Below, piece after piece: positions 44,546 through 53,905 of a stretch of 64,000 nt of DNA. Each line of letters starts with the position of its first letter. Positions within the stretch are counted from its first letter, which is position 1. The stretch comes from Pseudomonadota bacterium (lineage in GTDB: Bacteria; Pseudomonadota; Gammaproteobacteria; Burkholderiales; Burkholderiaceae_C). A program made the translations under genes and the position numbers. Location of the stretch: NCBI GenBank assembly GCA_963205115.1, contig CAUJHV010000029.1:214283-278282 (forward strand), in the 5' to 3' direction. The notes beneath the pieces were generated by a model. It did no database searches, had not been told where the DNA came from, and saw only the letters and a program-made list of their open reading frames with translations.

Positions 44546-46021
44546 TCAGCGAGGCGGCCGGGTTGGTGTCGGTGCACTGCCGATGAAGAATTTCATCGCC
44601 AAGCGTTGCACGAGGTTGCCGTAGGGGGGATAGAAGAGCCCGACGGGGAACCAGCGGTGCCTTTTGAACACGCCCTTCGCATGCGAGAGCTCGCGAAAGC
44701 CTTCCTCGCCGTGGTAGGTGCCCATGCCCGAATTGCCGATGCCGCCGAAAGGCAGGTCGTGCTGGAAGACATGCCAGCCCCAGTCGTTGAAGGTCACGCC
44801 GCCGGCATGTGTTTCCTTGAGCACACGCGCCTGGTCAGCAGCGCTCAGGCCCAGGCCATACAGCGACAGCGGCCGCTCGCCGCGCCGCACCAGCGCCATC
44901 GCGTCGTCCAGACTGTCGTATTCGAGCACCGGCAGGATCGGCCCGAAGAGCTCCTCCTGCATCAATTGCATGCGCTCTTCGACGCGCGTGACCACGGTCA
45001 GCGGCATCTGCCGGCCGCTGCCAGCGTCGGCGCCGCAGCGCAGCAATGTCGCCCCTTTGGCCTGCGCATCGGCCAGCAGTTCGCGCAAGCGCACGGCATG
45101 GCGCTCGGTGATGATGCTGGTGTACTCGGCGTTGCCACTCACCGTGGGGTAGAGCCGGGTGAAGGCATCGGCCACGGCAGCCGCGAAGGCTTCGGCCTTG
45201 CCGCGCGGCACCAGCGCGTAGTCGGGTGCGACGCAAATCTGCCCAGCATTGAAGGCCTTGCCATGGGCGATGCGCAGGGCCGACTCACGCAGGTCGGCAT
45301 CGGGGCCGACGATGGCGGGCGACTTGCCACCCAGCTCCAGCGTTACCGGTGTGAGGTGCTCGGCCGCAGCCCGCATCACTTGGCGACCCACACGAGGCGA
45401 GCCCGTGAACACCAGGTGGTTGAACGGCAGGGCATTGAAGGCCTGGGCCGCGCCGATGTCGCCACCGCACACCGCGACCTCGTCTTCATCAAAGCACTCG
45501 GCCAGCATCGAAGTCAGCAGCGCCGTGCAGCGCGGCGAGAACTCTGATATCTTGATCATGGCGCGGTTGCCCGCGGCCAGCGCCGCCACCAGCGGGCCCA
45601 GGGTCAGGTACAGCGGGAAATTCCAGGTGCCGATGATGCCGACCACGCCCTTGGGCTGGTAGGCGACCCAAGCACGGTTGGTCAGGAACAGCAACTCGGT
45701 GCTGCGACGCCGCGGCTTCATCCAGCGGCCCATGTGCGACAGCGCATGCCGTGCCTCGAGGATCGGCCCCATCACCTCGACCAGCTTGGTCTCGGCACCG
45801 GCGCGCACGCCGAAGTCGGCATTCACCGCCACGACGATGTCGTCCTGGTACCGGCGCAGCGCATCGATCAGCTTGCGCAGCTTGGCCTTGCGCAGCGCCA
45901 GCTCGGGATAGGGCGCGGCCTCGAACGCTTGCCGCTGACGCAGGAACAGTCGCCGCATGCGCGCGAACTCGTCGTCGCCAGACTGAACGGGCAATTCGTG
46001 CGGTTTCGGCGAGGTGCTCAT
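44546..46021 (-). CDS. Aldehyde dehydrogenase (coniferyl or fatty aldehyde type)
   Basis: The 491-residue protein has the aldehyde dehydrogenase signatures LELGGKSPAIVG, with the general-base Glu, and FNAGQICVAPDY with the catalytic Cys, and the GTWNFPLYLTLGPL segment for NAD(P). A long hydrophobic C-terminal stretch after FRELSHAKGVFK (FPVGLFYPPYGN) is typical of membrane-associated fatty aldehyde and coniferyl aldehyde dehydrogenases. Its start overlaps the stop of the GMC oxidoreductase gene by 4 bases, so oxidation of alcohol to aldehyde to acid is genetically coupled. Confidence 0.9.
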   Translation of the reverse strand: MSTSPKPHELPVQSGDDEFARMRRLFLRQRQAFEAAPYPELALRKAKLRKLIDALRRYQDDIVVAVNADFGVRAGAETKLVEVMGPILEARHALSHMGRWMKPRRRSTELLFLTNRAWVAYQPKGVVGIIGTWNFPLYLTLGPLVAALAAGNRAMIKISEFSPRCTALLTSMLAECFDEDEVAVCGGDIGAAQAFNALPFNHLVFTGSPRVGRQVMRAAAEHLTPVTLELGGKSPAIVGPDADLRESALRIAHGKAFNAGQICVAPDYALVPRGKAEAFAAAVADAFTRLYPTVSGNAEYTSIITERHAVRLRELLADAQAKGATLLRCGADAGSGRQMPLTVVTRVEERMQLMQEELFGPILPVLEYDSLDDAMALVRRGERPLSLYGLGLSAADQARVLKETHAGGVTFNDWGWHVFQHDLPFGGIGNSGMGTYHGEEGFRELSHAKGVFKRHRWFPVGLFYPPYGNLVQRLAMKFFIGSAPTPTRPPR

Positions 46022-47658
46022 GCCGTGGCCCCAACGGATTCGGCGCCGGCGCAGGCTGGCGTGGCCCGTGCGGCCGGGGCGATCGTCGACATCGCGTGTT
46101 CGGCCAACGCGGTGATTGTCAGCGAAGGGTTGACACCGGGGTTGGCTGGCATCGCGGCACCATCGCAGACCAGCAGGTTGCGGTAGCCGAAGACGCGCAG
46201 GTGCTGATCGATCACGCCACAGCTGGCGTCGGCGCCGATCACCGCGCCGCCCAGCAGGTGCGCCGTGGTCGGCACGTTGCCCAAGGCCTCGAGCACGTTG
46301 CTCTGCGCGATGCCACCCGTGTGCCCGGCCAGCCAGGCCGCGGCGGCGTTTCCGGCGGCTATGAAGGTCGGGTTGGGCTTGTCGCGGTCCTGCTCCGTGC
46401 TGAGCCGGTAGCCGCGGCCGAACCAGCGCTTGCGCGCGCGCAGCGCGATGGCGTTGTCCAGCGCCTGCATCACCAGCAGCATCACCATGCGCTGGCTCCA
46501 GCCGGCCGGCCACAGCGTCTTCAACCATTGCAGCGGGTGGCGCGCGATGCTGCCCAACCACAGCAGCGGCCGCGTCAGCCGACTGCCCTTGCCGACCAGC
46601 ACGGTGTACAGCAGCGACATGAAGTCAGCGTTGCGGCCGTAGTTGACGAACTCGATGTGGGTGTCGTGGTCAACGTGGATGCTGCAGCTGATGGCCACGT
46701 CATTCCAGGTCTTGCGGTCCTCAGGCAGGCGCACCGTCAGGATCGACTCGCTGTTGGTGCGCACCAGATCTCCCAGGCGGTCGCTGATGCGCGGCAGCGA
46801 GCCGCCATGCTTGCAGTTGGCCAGCAGCAGGTTGGTGCCCAGCGATCCGGCCGCGAAGACCACGCCTCGCGCGGTGAAGGTCCTGGTCCCTTTGGCGAAC
46901 CAGGCGCCGGGGCGCTGGGTCGTGACGCGGTAGCCGTCGCTGCCGTCGGCTGCACCCAGCGGCGCCACGCCGCTGACCTGGTGCTCGGGCAGGATCTGCA
47001 CGCCGCACTTCTCGGCGAACCAGAGGTAGTTTTTGAGCAGCGTGTTCTTAGCGCCAACGCGGCAGCCCACCATGCAGGCGCCGCAGCGTGTGCAGCCGGT
47101 GCGCGCGGGGCCGTCGCCGCCGAAGTAAGGGTCGGCCACCGTTTTGCCTGGCTCGCCGAAGTACACGCCACAGGGCGTGCGGGTGAACGAATCTTCGGTG
47201 CGGAAGTGACGCGCCATCTCGCGAATCAATTGCTGCGCGGCCGAGTCAAAAGGCACGGTCTGCACGCCCAGCATGCGCTCGGCGGTGTCGTAGTGCGGCT
47301 GCAGCACCTGGTCCCATGGCGCCAGCGCGCCCCACTGCGCGCTGCTGAAGAACGCCGGCTTGGCCCGGTACAGGGTGTTGGCGTAGACGATGCTGCCGCC
47401 ACCCACACCCGCGCCGCTGGCTGCGAACACATCCTTGAACGGCGCCAGGCGCAGGATGCCCTTCAGGCCGAGCAGCGGCGCCCAGAGGAAGCGGCCGAGC
47501 TGCCAGGTCGACTCGGCGAAGTCCTCGTCGCGGTAGCGGCGCCCGCATTCGAGCACGGCGACGCGGTAGCCCTTCTCGGTCAGGCGCAGCGCCGAGACAC
47601 TGCCACCGAAGCCGGATCCGATCACCAGCCAGTCGAAGTCGAAGTCGCCTTCGTCCAT
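46018..47658 (-). CDS. GMC-family (cholesterol oxidase-like) alcohol oxidoreductase
   Basis: This 546-residue flavoprotein starts with VIGSGFGGSVSALRLTEKG for FAD binding and ends with PSLTITALAEH, the C-terminal GMC/cholesterol oxidase block. An internal CTRCGACMVGCRVGAKNTL segment has four cysteines in a C-x2-C-x2-C-x3-C pattern that looks ferredoxin-like. It resembles large GMC oxidoreductases that dehydrogenate long-chain alcohols or sterols. It is translationally coupled to the aldehyde dehydrogenase gene. The ATG at 47658 is the first in frame after the DUF2505 gene. Confidence 0.88.
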   Translation of the reverse strand: MDEGDFDFDWLVIGSGFGGSVSALRLTEKGYRVAVLECGRRYRDEDFAESTWQLGRFLWAPLLGLKGILRLAPFKDVFAASGAGVGGGSIVYANTLYRAKPAFFSSAQWGALAPWDQVLQPHYDTAERMLGVQTVPFDSAAQQLIREMARHFRTEDSFTRTPCGVYFGEPGKTVADPYFGGDGPARTGCTRCGACMVGCRVGAKNTLLKNYLWFAEKCGVQILPEHQVSGVAPLGAADGSDGYRVTTQRPGAWFAKGTRTFTARGVVFAAGSLGTNLLLANCKHGGSLPRISDRLGDLVRTNSESILTVRLPEDRKTWNDVAISCSIHVDHDTHIEFVNYGRNADFMSLLYTVLVGKGSRLTRPLLWLGSIARHPLQWLKTLWPAGWSQRMVMLLVMQALDNAIALRARKRWFGRGYRLSTEQDRDKPNPTFIAAGNAAAAWLAGHTGGIAQSNVLEALGNVPTTAHLLGGAVIGADASCGVIDQHLRVFGYRNLLVCDGAAMPANPGVNPSLTITALAEHAMSTIAPAARATPACAGAESVGATA

Positions 47659-47675
47659 GGTGCAGGGCTGCGGTT

Positions 47676-48152
47676 TCACTTGTTCTTCTTCACGAAGTCC
47701 GCCAGGTAGTCCAGTTCGTTGGCGCAGCCCTGCTCGGTCTGGCCGAGCACGAACTTCTCGACCACACCGCCGATCAAAGGTACCTTGACCTTGGCTTGAT
47801 GCTGGATGCGGTAGATGCTGCCTTTGCCGTCGGGCAGCAGCTCGAAGTCGCCCGTCACGGTGATCGGCTTGCCGACGATCTGCAGTGTCAAACTGCCCTT
47901 GTAGCCCTTGCCTTCGGCCGACCACTGCTCTTCCAGCTCGAAGTCGCTTTCGGGGTTCAGCACCTTCGAGATGATCGCGTTGAGTTCACGCCTGACCCGG
48001 CGTTTCATCGACACCACCACGCCAGGTGATTTCTTGGTCTTGCAGCTCGCCGTGAGCTCCCCCAGCGCCAGGCAACGGGCTTCGAGCCACTTCGGGTCGA
48101 TCAGCAATGCGTAGGCCTTGTCGACCGTGGCCGGGATCCTCTTCTCAACCAT
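47676..48152 (-). CDS. DUF2505 (SRPBCC-like) protein
   Basis: The 158-residue protein has the beta-rich pattern of the START/SRPBCC-like DUF2505 family, starting near MVEKRIPATVDKAYALLIDP. Such domains form hydrophobic pockets and may bind lipids. It lies between the acyl-CoA ligase and GMC genes with short gaps on both sides, which suggests that it carries or presents a lipid intermediate. That role is inferred only from position. Confidence 0.75.
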   Translation of the reverse strand: MVEKRIPATVDKAYALLIDPKWLEARCLALGELTASCKTKKSPGVVVSMKRRVRRELNAIISKVLNPESDFELEEQWSAEGKGYKGSLTLQIVGKPITVTGDFELLPDGKGSIYRIQHQAKVKVPLIGGVVEKFVLGQTEQGCANELDYLADFVKKNK

Positions 48153-48169
48153 GATGGGACTCCTTGTCT

Positions 48170-49804
48170 TCAGGCCACGTCGCGCAGTTCGCGGCGCAGG
48201 ATCTTGCCCACCGTCGACTTGGGCAGCGCATCGACCAGGCGCACGAACTTGGGCACCTTGTAGCCGGTCAACTGCTGGCGGCAGTAGGCAATGACATCGG
48301 CCTCAGTCAGCGCTGAGGCGGGCGCCTTCACGACAAAGAGCTTCACGGCCTCGCCCGACTTCTCGTCGGGCGCACCGACGCAGGCGCACTCGGCCACGCC
48401 CGGGCAGCCAGTGACCACGGCCTCGATCTCGTTGGGGTAGACGTTGAAGCCCGAGACGATGATCATGTCCTTCTTGCGGTCGACGATTTTCAGAAAGCCC
48501 TGCGCGTCGAAGCTGCCGATGTCGCCGGTGCGGAAATAGCCATCGGCCGTGAACGCCGCGGCATTGGCCTCGGGCTGATTCCAGTAGCCGCGCATCACCT
48601 GCGGGCCCTTGACGCAGATCTCGCCGGATTCGCCGACGCCGACTTCACGGCCTTCGTCGTCGAGCAGCTTGACGTCGGTGGACGGCAGCGGCAGGCCCGT
48701 GGTGCCGGTGAAGGCCTTCACCTGCGCCGGGTTGAAGCTCACGACCGGCGAGGTCTCGGACAGGCCGTAGCCCTCGCGGATGAAGCTGCCGGTCAAGGCT
48801 TGCCACTTGTCGGACACCGTGCCGATCACGGCCGCGCCGCCACCGCCGGCCAGCCGCAGGCGCGACCAGTCCACGTCCTTGCTGCCCGGGTGCATCACCA
48901 GGCCCGCATACAGCGTGTTGACGCCCATGAAGATGGTTGGCCGTGCCGCTTTCACGGTGGCCAGAAAACTGTCGATGTCACGCGGGTTGGGCACCAGCCA
49001 GTTGTCGGCGCCGACCGAGAAGTAGGTGATGAAGTTCACCATCAGCGCGAAGATGTGGTACAGCGGAATCGCCGTCACGATGACCTCTTCGCCGGGTCGC
49101 AGCGCCTCGGGCATGAAGGCCTTGAACTGCTCGGTGTTGGCGATCAGGTTGCGGTGCGACAGCGCCGCGCCTTTGGACAAACCCGTGGTGCCGCCGGTGT
49201 ACTGCAGGAACACCAGGTCGTCGCCTTTCAGGTCCACCGGTGTGAACGACAGCGGGGCGCCTTGCGCCAGCGCATCGGTGAACGCGGTGGCTCCCTTCAG
49301 CCGCGCATCGACCGGCGGGCTGGGCAGCACCTTGCCGCTGCCGTCGCCCACACCCACCGTGACCACCGTCTTCAGGCCGGTCCTGGACATGACCTCGGCC
49401 ACCATGGCCGAGACGCCACCGTAGACGACGATGGTCTGCACGCCCGCATCGTTGAGCTGGTGTTCGAGCTCACGCGGGGTGTACAGCGGGTTGACGTTGA
49501 CCTGCACGGCGCCGGCGCGGGCAATGCCGAGGAAGGCGATTGGGAAGGCCAGCAGGTTGGGCATCATCACCGCAATGCGATCGCCCTTCTTCACGCCCAG
49601 CGGGCCTTGCAGGTAGGCGGCGAAGTCGCGCGACAGACGGTCGAGGTCGGCATAACTCAGCGTCTGGCCCGCACAGCGCATGGCCGGCCTGTGGGCATGG
49701 CGCTTCATGGCCTGGTCCACCAGGTCGACCACCGAGCAGTACGCGTCGGCGTTGATGTCGTGCGGGATGCTGCCGTAGCTGGCGAGCCAGTGTCGTTGTG
49801 TCAT
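48170..49804 (-). CDS. Long-chain acyl-CoA synthetase (FadD type)
   Basis: This 544-residue AMP-forming ligase has the P-loop-like QYTGGTTGLSKGA, the GYGLSETSPVV motif, the hinge GYFRTGDIGSFDAQGFLKIV, and the conserved late Lys in PKSTVGKILRREL. It activates free fatty acids to acyl-CoA through an acyl-adenylate. The ATG at 49804 (MTQRHWLASYG) is preferred over an earlier one because of similarity to the FadD N terminus. It stands between WS/DGAT and DUF2505 genes in the same operon and would supply acyl-CoA for the acyltransferase. Confidence 0.92.
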   Translation of the reverse strand: MTQRHWLASYGSIPHDINADAYCSVVDLVDQAMKRHAHRPAMRCAGQTLSYADLDRLSRDFAAYLQGPLGVKKGDRIAVMMPNLLAFPIAFLGIARAGAVQVNVNPLYTPRELEHQLNDAGVQTIVVYGGVSAMVAEVMSRTGLKTVVTVGVGDGSGKVLPSPPVDARLKGATAFTDALAQGAPLSFTPVDLKGDDLVFLQYTGGTTGLSKGAALSHRNLIANTEQFKAFMPEALRPGEEVIVTAIPLYHIFALMVNFITYFSVGADNWLVPNPRDIDSFLATVKAARPTIFMGVNTLYAGLVMHPGSKDVDWSRLRLAGGGGAAVIGTVSDKWQALTGSFIREGYGLSETSPVVSFNPAQVKAFTGTTGLPLPSTDVKLLDDEGREVGVGESGEICVKGPQVMRGYWNQPEANAAAFTADGYFRTGDIGSFDAQGFLKIVDRKKDMIIVSGFNVYPNEIEAVVTGCPGVAECACVGAPDEKSGEAVKLFVVKAPASALTEADVIAYCRQQLTGYKVPKFVRLVDALPKSTVGKILRRELRDVA

Positions 49805-49969
49805 GTTCGTCCCAAGTCGGTCGCGCGGCGGCACCGCGTTCAAGCTTACGGTGCACTGTAGGCAGCACGAGGCACTGTGACTATCCGTTTTCCGTCAAGT
49901 CGCGCCCGGCCCCCGGGTGCCAGGTCGGACGACGGCCCCGCCGCTGGCCCGGGTCGTCGTGAAGCCTGC

Positions 49970-51427
49970 TCAGACCACTGCCTTGCGGGTCGTGCGGCGA
50001 GGCTTGGACGCCCGCCGGGTGCTCGCCGCGGGAACTTCTTCGGTGGCGGCCAAGTCGGCCTTCAACTCCTGGTAGGCCGCGTCGATGTGCGTTGCCAGTC
50101 GGTTGATGTGATCGATGGCGCCAGGAATGCCCAGCAGGCCGATCTGCAGGCGGTCGGCCAGGGTGACAACCGTGATGTTGAGCATTTGGCCCGCGGCCAC
50201 CACCGACATCGGCAGCGCCAACTCGACTTCAGCCCCCATCAGGTAGCAGCGCCCGGCCAGCCCGAACGGATTGGAGAACAGCAGGTTCGACACCCGCAGC
50301 GGCCGTTTGAGGCCCACGCGCTCGAGCAGCGTGGGCAGGGCATGAACGACCGTGGTGTAGAGCATCACCGTCTCGCTGCTGTTGTCCTTGACGGCGGCCT
50401 TCACGCGGGCCGTCTCCTTGCGGATGGCCGCCAGCCGCTGCCGCGGTGTCGAGCCGGGCCTGCCCATGGCCAGTTGCAGCACCGCGATCTGGTTGCCGCC
50501 GCTGGCGCCGGTCAGGGCCACCGGCATGTCCACCACGAGCGGCTTGTTTGACAGCTGCAACTGAGCAGACAGATGCTGGGTGAGCGCCCCGTCCAGCACC
50601 GCCAGCAGGATGTCATTGACCGTGGCGTCAGCGGCCTTGCCCAGCGCCTTGACTTCGCCCAGGGGCAGCGTCGTGAAAGCGTAGTTGCGCTTGGGGCTGG
50701 CCACGCTGCTGAGCACGTCGGGGATGTCCAGGAAAGGCAGGTCCAGCGCTTCGCCGCCCAAGCCCAGGCGCCGGCGCCCCTGCGCGGCGAGCATGCGGTA
50801 CAGCCCGAGTGTGGAGCCGCCCACACCAGCGGCCTTCTTCAACAAGTCGCGCATGGCGCCGACGGCAGTCGGGTTGGAGCGGCCCGTGCCGTGGCCGGCG
50901 GTTCGGCGCGCGCTACCCGATGGGGGCAGACCCTGCCACATGGCGCGCACCGTCCTGTCCTTCGGGTCGCTGGAGAACCACTGCGTCACCGCCTGCACGA
51001 AGCTGCGCCCGTCGATGATGCCGTGGTGCACCTTGCCGTAGAGCGCTACGCGGCCGTCGGCCAAACCGTCGATGACATAGAACTGCCACAGCAGCCCCTC
51101 GCGCGGCAGCAGCGCTTCGTGCAGTTCGCAGACCTTGGCGATCAGCTCGTCCATCGACCCGCCGCCGCCCAGCGTGATGCGGTGGACATGCTTGGCCAGG
51201 TCGGCGCCCGACATGGGCTCGACGCTGGGTATCCGGGTCAGCGAGAGTTGCAGCCGGTGGTTGAATGGGGGGCCCGCCTCCTGTTTCAACATGCGCTCCA
51301 GCAGGCGGTCAGCGAAGCGCCGGGCGCCCTTGGGCGGACGAAGCAGAACCAGCGGGCCGATGTTGAATGGTCGCACGGGCGTTTCCAGCAAGAACATGGC
51401 CAGATCAATGACGGACAGCTGTGGCAT
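49970..51427 (-). CDS. Wax ester synthase/diacylglycerol acyltransferase (WS/DGAT)
   Basis: The 485-residue protein has the WS/DGAT active-site motif VHHGIIDG near residue 130 (HHxxxDG), the N-terminal DLAMFLLETP segment, and the C-terminal PLRVSNLLFSNPFGLAG with the NPF-type conserved block. WS/DGAT enzymes esterify acyl-CoA with fatty alcohol to wax ester or with diacylglycerol to triacylglycerol. The last 15 residues are very basic (RRASKPRRTTRKAVV), perhaps for membrane or granule binding. It is the first gene of the minus-strand operon, divergent from an AraC regulator. Confidence 0.9.
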   Translation of the reverse strand: MPQLSVIDLAMFLLETPVRPFNIGPLVLLRPPKGARRFADRLLERMLKQEAGPPFNHRLQLSLTRIPSVEPMSGADLAKHVHRITLGGGGSMDELIAKVCELHEALLPREGLLWQFYVIDGLADGRVALYGKVHHGIIDGRSFVQAVTQWFSSDPKDRTVRAMWQGLPPSGSARRTAGHGTGRSNPTAVGAMRDLLKKAAGVGGSTLGLYRMLAAQGRRRLGLGGEALDLPFLDIPDVLSSVASPKRNYAFTTLPLGEVKALGKAADATVNDILLAVLDGALTQHLSAQLQLSNKPLVVDMPVALTGASGGNQIAVLQLAMGRPGSTPRQRLAAIRKETARVKAAVKDNSSETVMLYTTVVHALPTLLERVGLKRPLRVSNLLFSNPFGLAGRCYLMGAEVELALPMSVVAAGQMLNITVVTLADRLQIGLLGIPGAIDHINRLATHIDAAYQELKADLAATEEVPAASTRRASKPRRTTRKAVV

Positions 51428-51613
51428 GGGCGTGGCTCGGGCGGTGTGGCTCGGGAACGCCGAACGTAGCGCTCCGTGGCCGCGACCGCTATCCGGTTTC
51501 CGGCTGTCTGCGGCCGGCGGCCTGCGGCATGCATCGGGAATGTCACATTGCGCGATCGGGCTGACTGGAGTGGAATCTGCAGCCGCCTTCACGCCCGCTC
51601 CATCCCAGCACCC

Positions 51614-52612
51614 ATGTCCCTTCCCGTCCCAGTCCAACCCAGACCGGCTCCGCCTTCGCGCGAGACCGTGATGCTGGACTTTGATCCAGAGGTCATGGCC
51701 ATGGCGGTGCAGGACGGCGTACTCGAGCATGTGCAGATCGAGCGTGGGATCTTTCGTGGCCGCATCGCCCACACATCGACCGCAGCCAGCCGTGTCGACT
51801 GGGGCAGTTACGCGCTGTCGGTGCTGGCGCGCGGTGATCTCAGCCGCGACATGGTCTCGTTCACGCTGGGGCTGGGAGGGAGCGGCGACTGGCGTGTCCA
51901 TGGACAGAGCGCGGTCAACGGCGACATGATTGTTTTCCCTGAGGGCGGTGAGCTGCTGATCGCGCTGCCGCCGCAGGCGCAGTGGCTGTCGGTGCAAGTG
52001 CCGCGCGGGCGTATCGAAGCGGCAGGCCTAGTGCTCAGCCGCTGCCTCGAAGGCAGCGCTCGGCGCATGGCCGGGGTCTTCGACGCGGGGTTGATGCAGA
52101 CGCTGTTCGATCTGGCCCCAGTACTTTCGCCGCAAGCGCAACCCGCCGGTTTCGACGTCGCCACCATCACCATCGCGCATGACGAATTGCTGGCGTCACT
52201 GATCGGCGAACTCGCGCGGCGCGGTGGTGCCAGCGACGCCGGAGCTGCCTTGAGCCCGGGCGAGCGCTGGCGGGTGATTCGGCGTGCGGAGGCCTATCTT
52301 GACGCCTGTGCCGAACCGTCGGTGCGAATCGACGACCTTTGCGAGGCCGCATGCACCAGCCTGTCGCGGCTGGAACGTGCGTTTCGCGAGACCTTCGGCC
52401 TGAGCCCTCGGCGCTACCTGATGCTCAGACGATTGGCTGCGGTGCGCCGCGAGTTGCTGCGCGGCGATGCACAGACATCGATCACCGAGGTCGCCACGCG
52501 CTGGGGCTTTTTCCACCTCGGCCGGTTTTCAAAGGAATACCGCGATCACTTCTCGGAACGACCATCGCAGACCTTGCGAAATCAACGGACCGTGCCCACA
52601 CCGTTGAGGTGA
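51614..52612 (+). CDS. AraC family transcriptional regulator
   Basis: This 332-residue protein has an N-terminal sensor-like region and a C-terminal AraC DNA-binding domain with IDDLCEAACTSLSRLERAF and the later helix VATRWGFFHLGRFSKEY. The position is divergent from the WS/DGAT operon with about 186 bases between starts, which suggests control of the lipid operon, perhaps by a fatty alcohol or acid. The ATG at 51614 is chosen; an open upstream extension lacks a good start. Confidence 0.85.
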   Translation: MSLPVPVQPRPAPPSRETVMLDFDPEVMAMAVQDGVLEHVQIERGIFRGRIAHTSTAASRVDWGSYALSVLARGDLSRDMVSFTLGLGGSGDWRVHGQSAVNGDMIVFPEGGELLIALPPQAQWLSVQVPRGRIEAAGLVLSRCLEGSARRMAGVFDAGLMQTLFDLAPVLSPQAQPAGFDVATITIAHDELLASLIGELARRGGASDAGAALSPGERWRVIRRAEAYLDACAEPSVRIDDLCEAACTSLSRLERAFRETFGLSPRRYLMLRRLAAVRRELLRGDAQTSITEVATRWGFFHLGRFSKEYRDHFSERPSQTLRNQRTVPTPLR

Positions 52613-52679
52613 GCCGCACCTTGCGCCACCACTCCTTCACGGTCGGCGAGACGCCTGGTACATCGTCCAGCAGCCGCTC

Positions 52680-53110
52680 TCACACTACCTCGAGTTCGTA
52701 GGCGGTGGAGCGCGCGAGCCCTTCCAGGTCGGGAAACAGCGAGGCGTTGGTCACGTTCATACGGTACAGGTGCTGCATCGCCTGCGCGCGCATGGTCTGC
52801 GGCAGCACGTATTTGACCAGCAGCGTGGCATCCGAGTCGTAGCCCGACAGCGCATTGTCCAGCGGCACGTCGATGCGACCGGGCACCACGAACAGCCCCG
52901 ACTGCGCGACCAGCCGCCGGTCCATCACCGATGGTTCGCCAAACCACACCACCGGCAGCCGGTTCTGGATGAAATAGCGATCGTAGTTGCCGGCGTCACG
53001 CGGGTCGATGTACTCACGCGTGAGCTTGGCGTCGAACCGAGGTGCCGCTGACCATAGCGCCGGCGTGTTGAGTGCATAGACGGCCGCATCGCCGATGGCG
53101 TCCTCCAGCG
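52680..53110 (-). pseudogene. FRG domain protein remnant (C-terminal part only)
   Basis: The frame reads DAAVYALNTPALW, then LVAQSGLFVVPGRIDVPLDN and NVTNASLFPDLEGLARSTAY to a normal stop. This is the C-terminal half of an FRG domain, including the SLFPDLEGLA hallmark. The upstream half, where the FRGQ and LLDWT motifs should be, is missing; beyond about 53110 the frame runs antisense to the SDR gene remnant. The break suggests a recombination event. It lies close to the island edge. Confidence 0.6.
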
Positions 53111-53743
53111 TGCAGCGCCTGCGCATCCTGCTCGTCGGCGCGGGTGGCGTGATCGGCCGCTGCGTCCACGAAGCACTGCGAGACAGCCACGCCGTCATCC
53201 CTGCCGGCCTGGAAGTGCCGCAGGGGCCGGACCCATGTGCAGTTGGACCTGAGCGACAGCACCGCACTGGTTCGGGCTGTGCGCGCGTTGGGGCCAATCG
53301 ATGCGGTGATCTCGACCGCAGGACGTGCCCGTTTCGGTGCGCTGGCGCAGGCCATGCCTGCCGCTTTGGACGACTCGGTGTACGGCCTGGGCCTGCACGA
53401 CAAGCTGATGGGGCAGGTGAACCTGGCGCTGGCAGCGCGCGAAGTGCTGCGCCCCGGCGGCTCGATCACGCGGACCTCCGGCACCGCCAGCACCGAACCC
53501 GTGCTCGGCGGCGCCGGCATGAGCCTGGTGAACGGCGCGCTGGAGAGCTGGGCTCGCGCCGCGGCCACCGAGCTGCCGCAGGGGTGGCGATTGAACGTCG
53601 TCAGCCCCAGCCTGGTGGAGGGCACACCGACCGCCGCTTGCGCCGCATTCCCTGGCTTCGAGCTCGTCAGCGGGCGCCGCGTGGCGCTGGCCTATCTGCG
53701 CTGCCTGCTGAGCGGGATCAACGGGCAGGTGCTGCGCGTCTGA
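53095..53743 (+). pseudogene. Short-chain dehydrogenase with frameshift
   Basis: One frame begins RILLVGAGGVIGRCVHEAL (Rossmann start) and stays in register to about VIPAG. A second frame, shifted by one base, carries the rest of the protein from THVQLDLSDSTALVRAVR through DAVISTAGRARFG to the end LLSGINGQVLRV. Joined, they give a protein of about 210 residues typical of a small SDR family without the YxxxK dyad. The frame change lies near 53205-53235 and would be repaired by a single-base change. This may be a true pseudogene or a sequencing error. Confidence 0.65.
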
Positions 53744-53905
53744 GGGGGGCCCGGCCGTGCGCTGCGGGGGCCAGATTCAGCTGCGCGGCAGCCCACAGTC
53801 TGAACCCTCCGGTCGGTCCCGGGCTGATGGCGAAAGCCCCACCAGGATGGCGTCGTTTCGACGAACCTTGAACAGCGCCGAGCCAGATCATTCGCTCCGC
53901 GACCG
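53744..53905. other. Short spacer before repeat copy 2
   Basis: No gene, promoter or repeat is recognised in this spacer between the SDR remnant and the second attachment-like repeat. Confidence 0.4.

Noticed and set aside
43334..45547. A 737-codon plus-strand open frame across the alkylsulfatase and aldehyde dehydrogenase genes
   Set aside because: It spans two well-supported minus-strand genes, has low-complexity composition and no recognisable motif.
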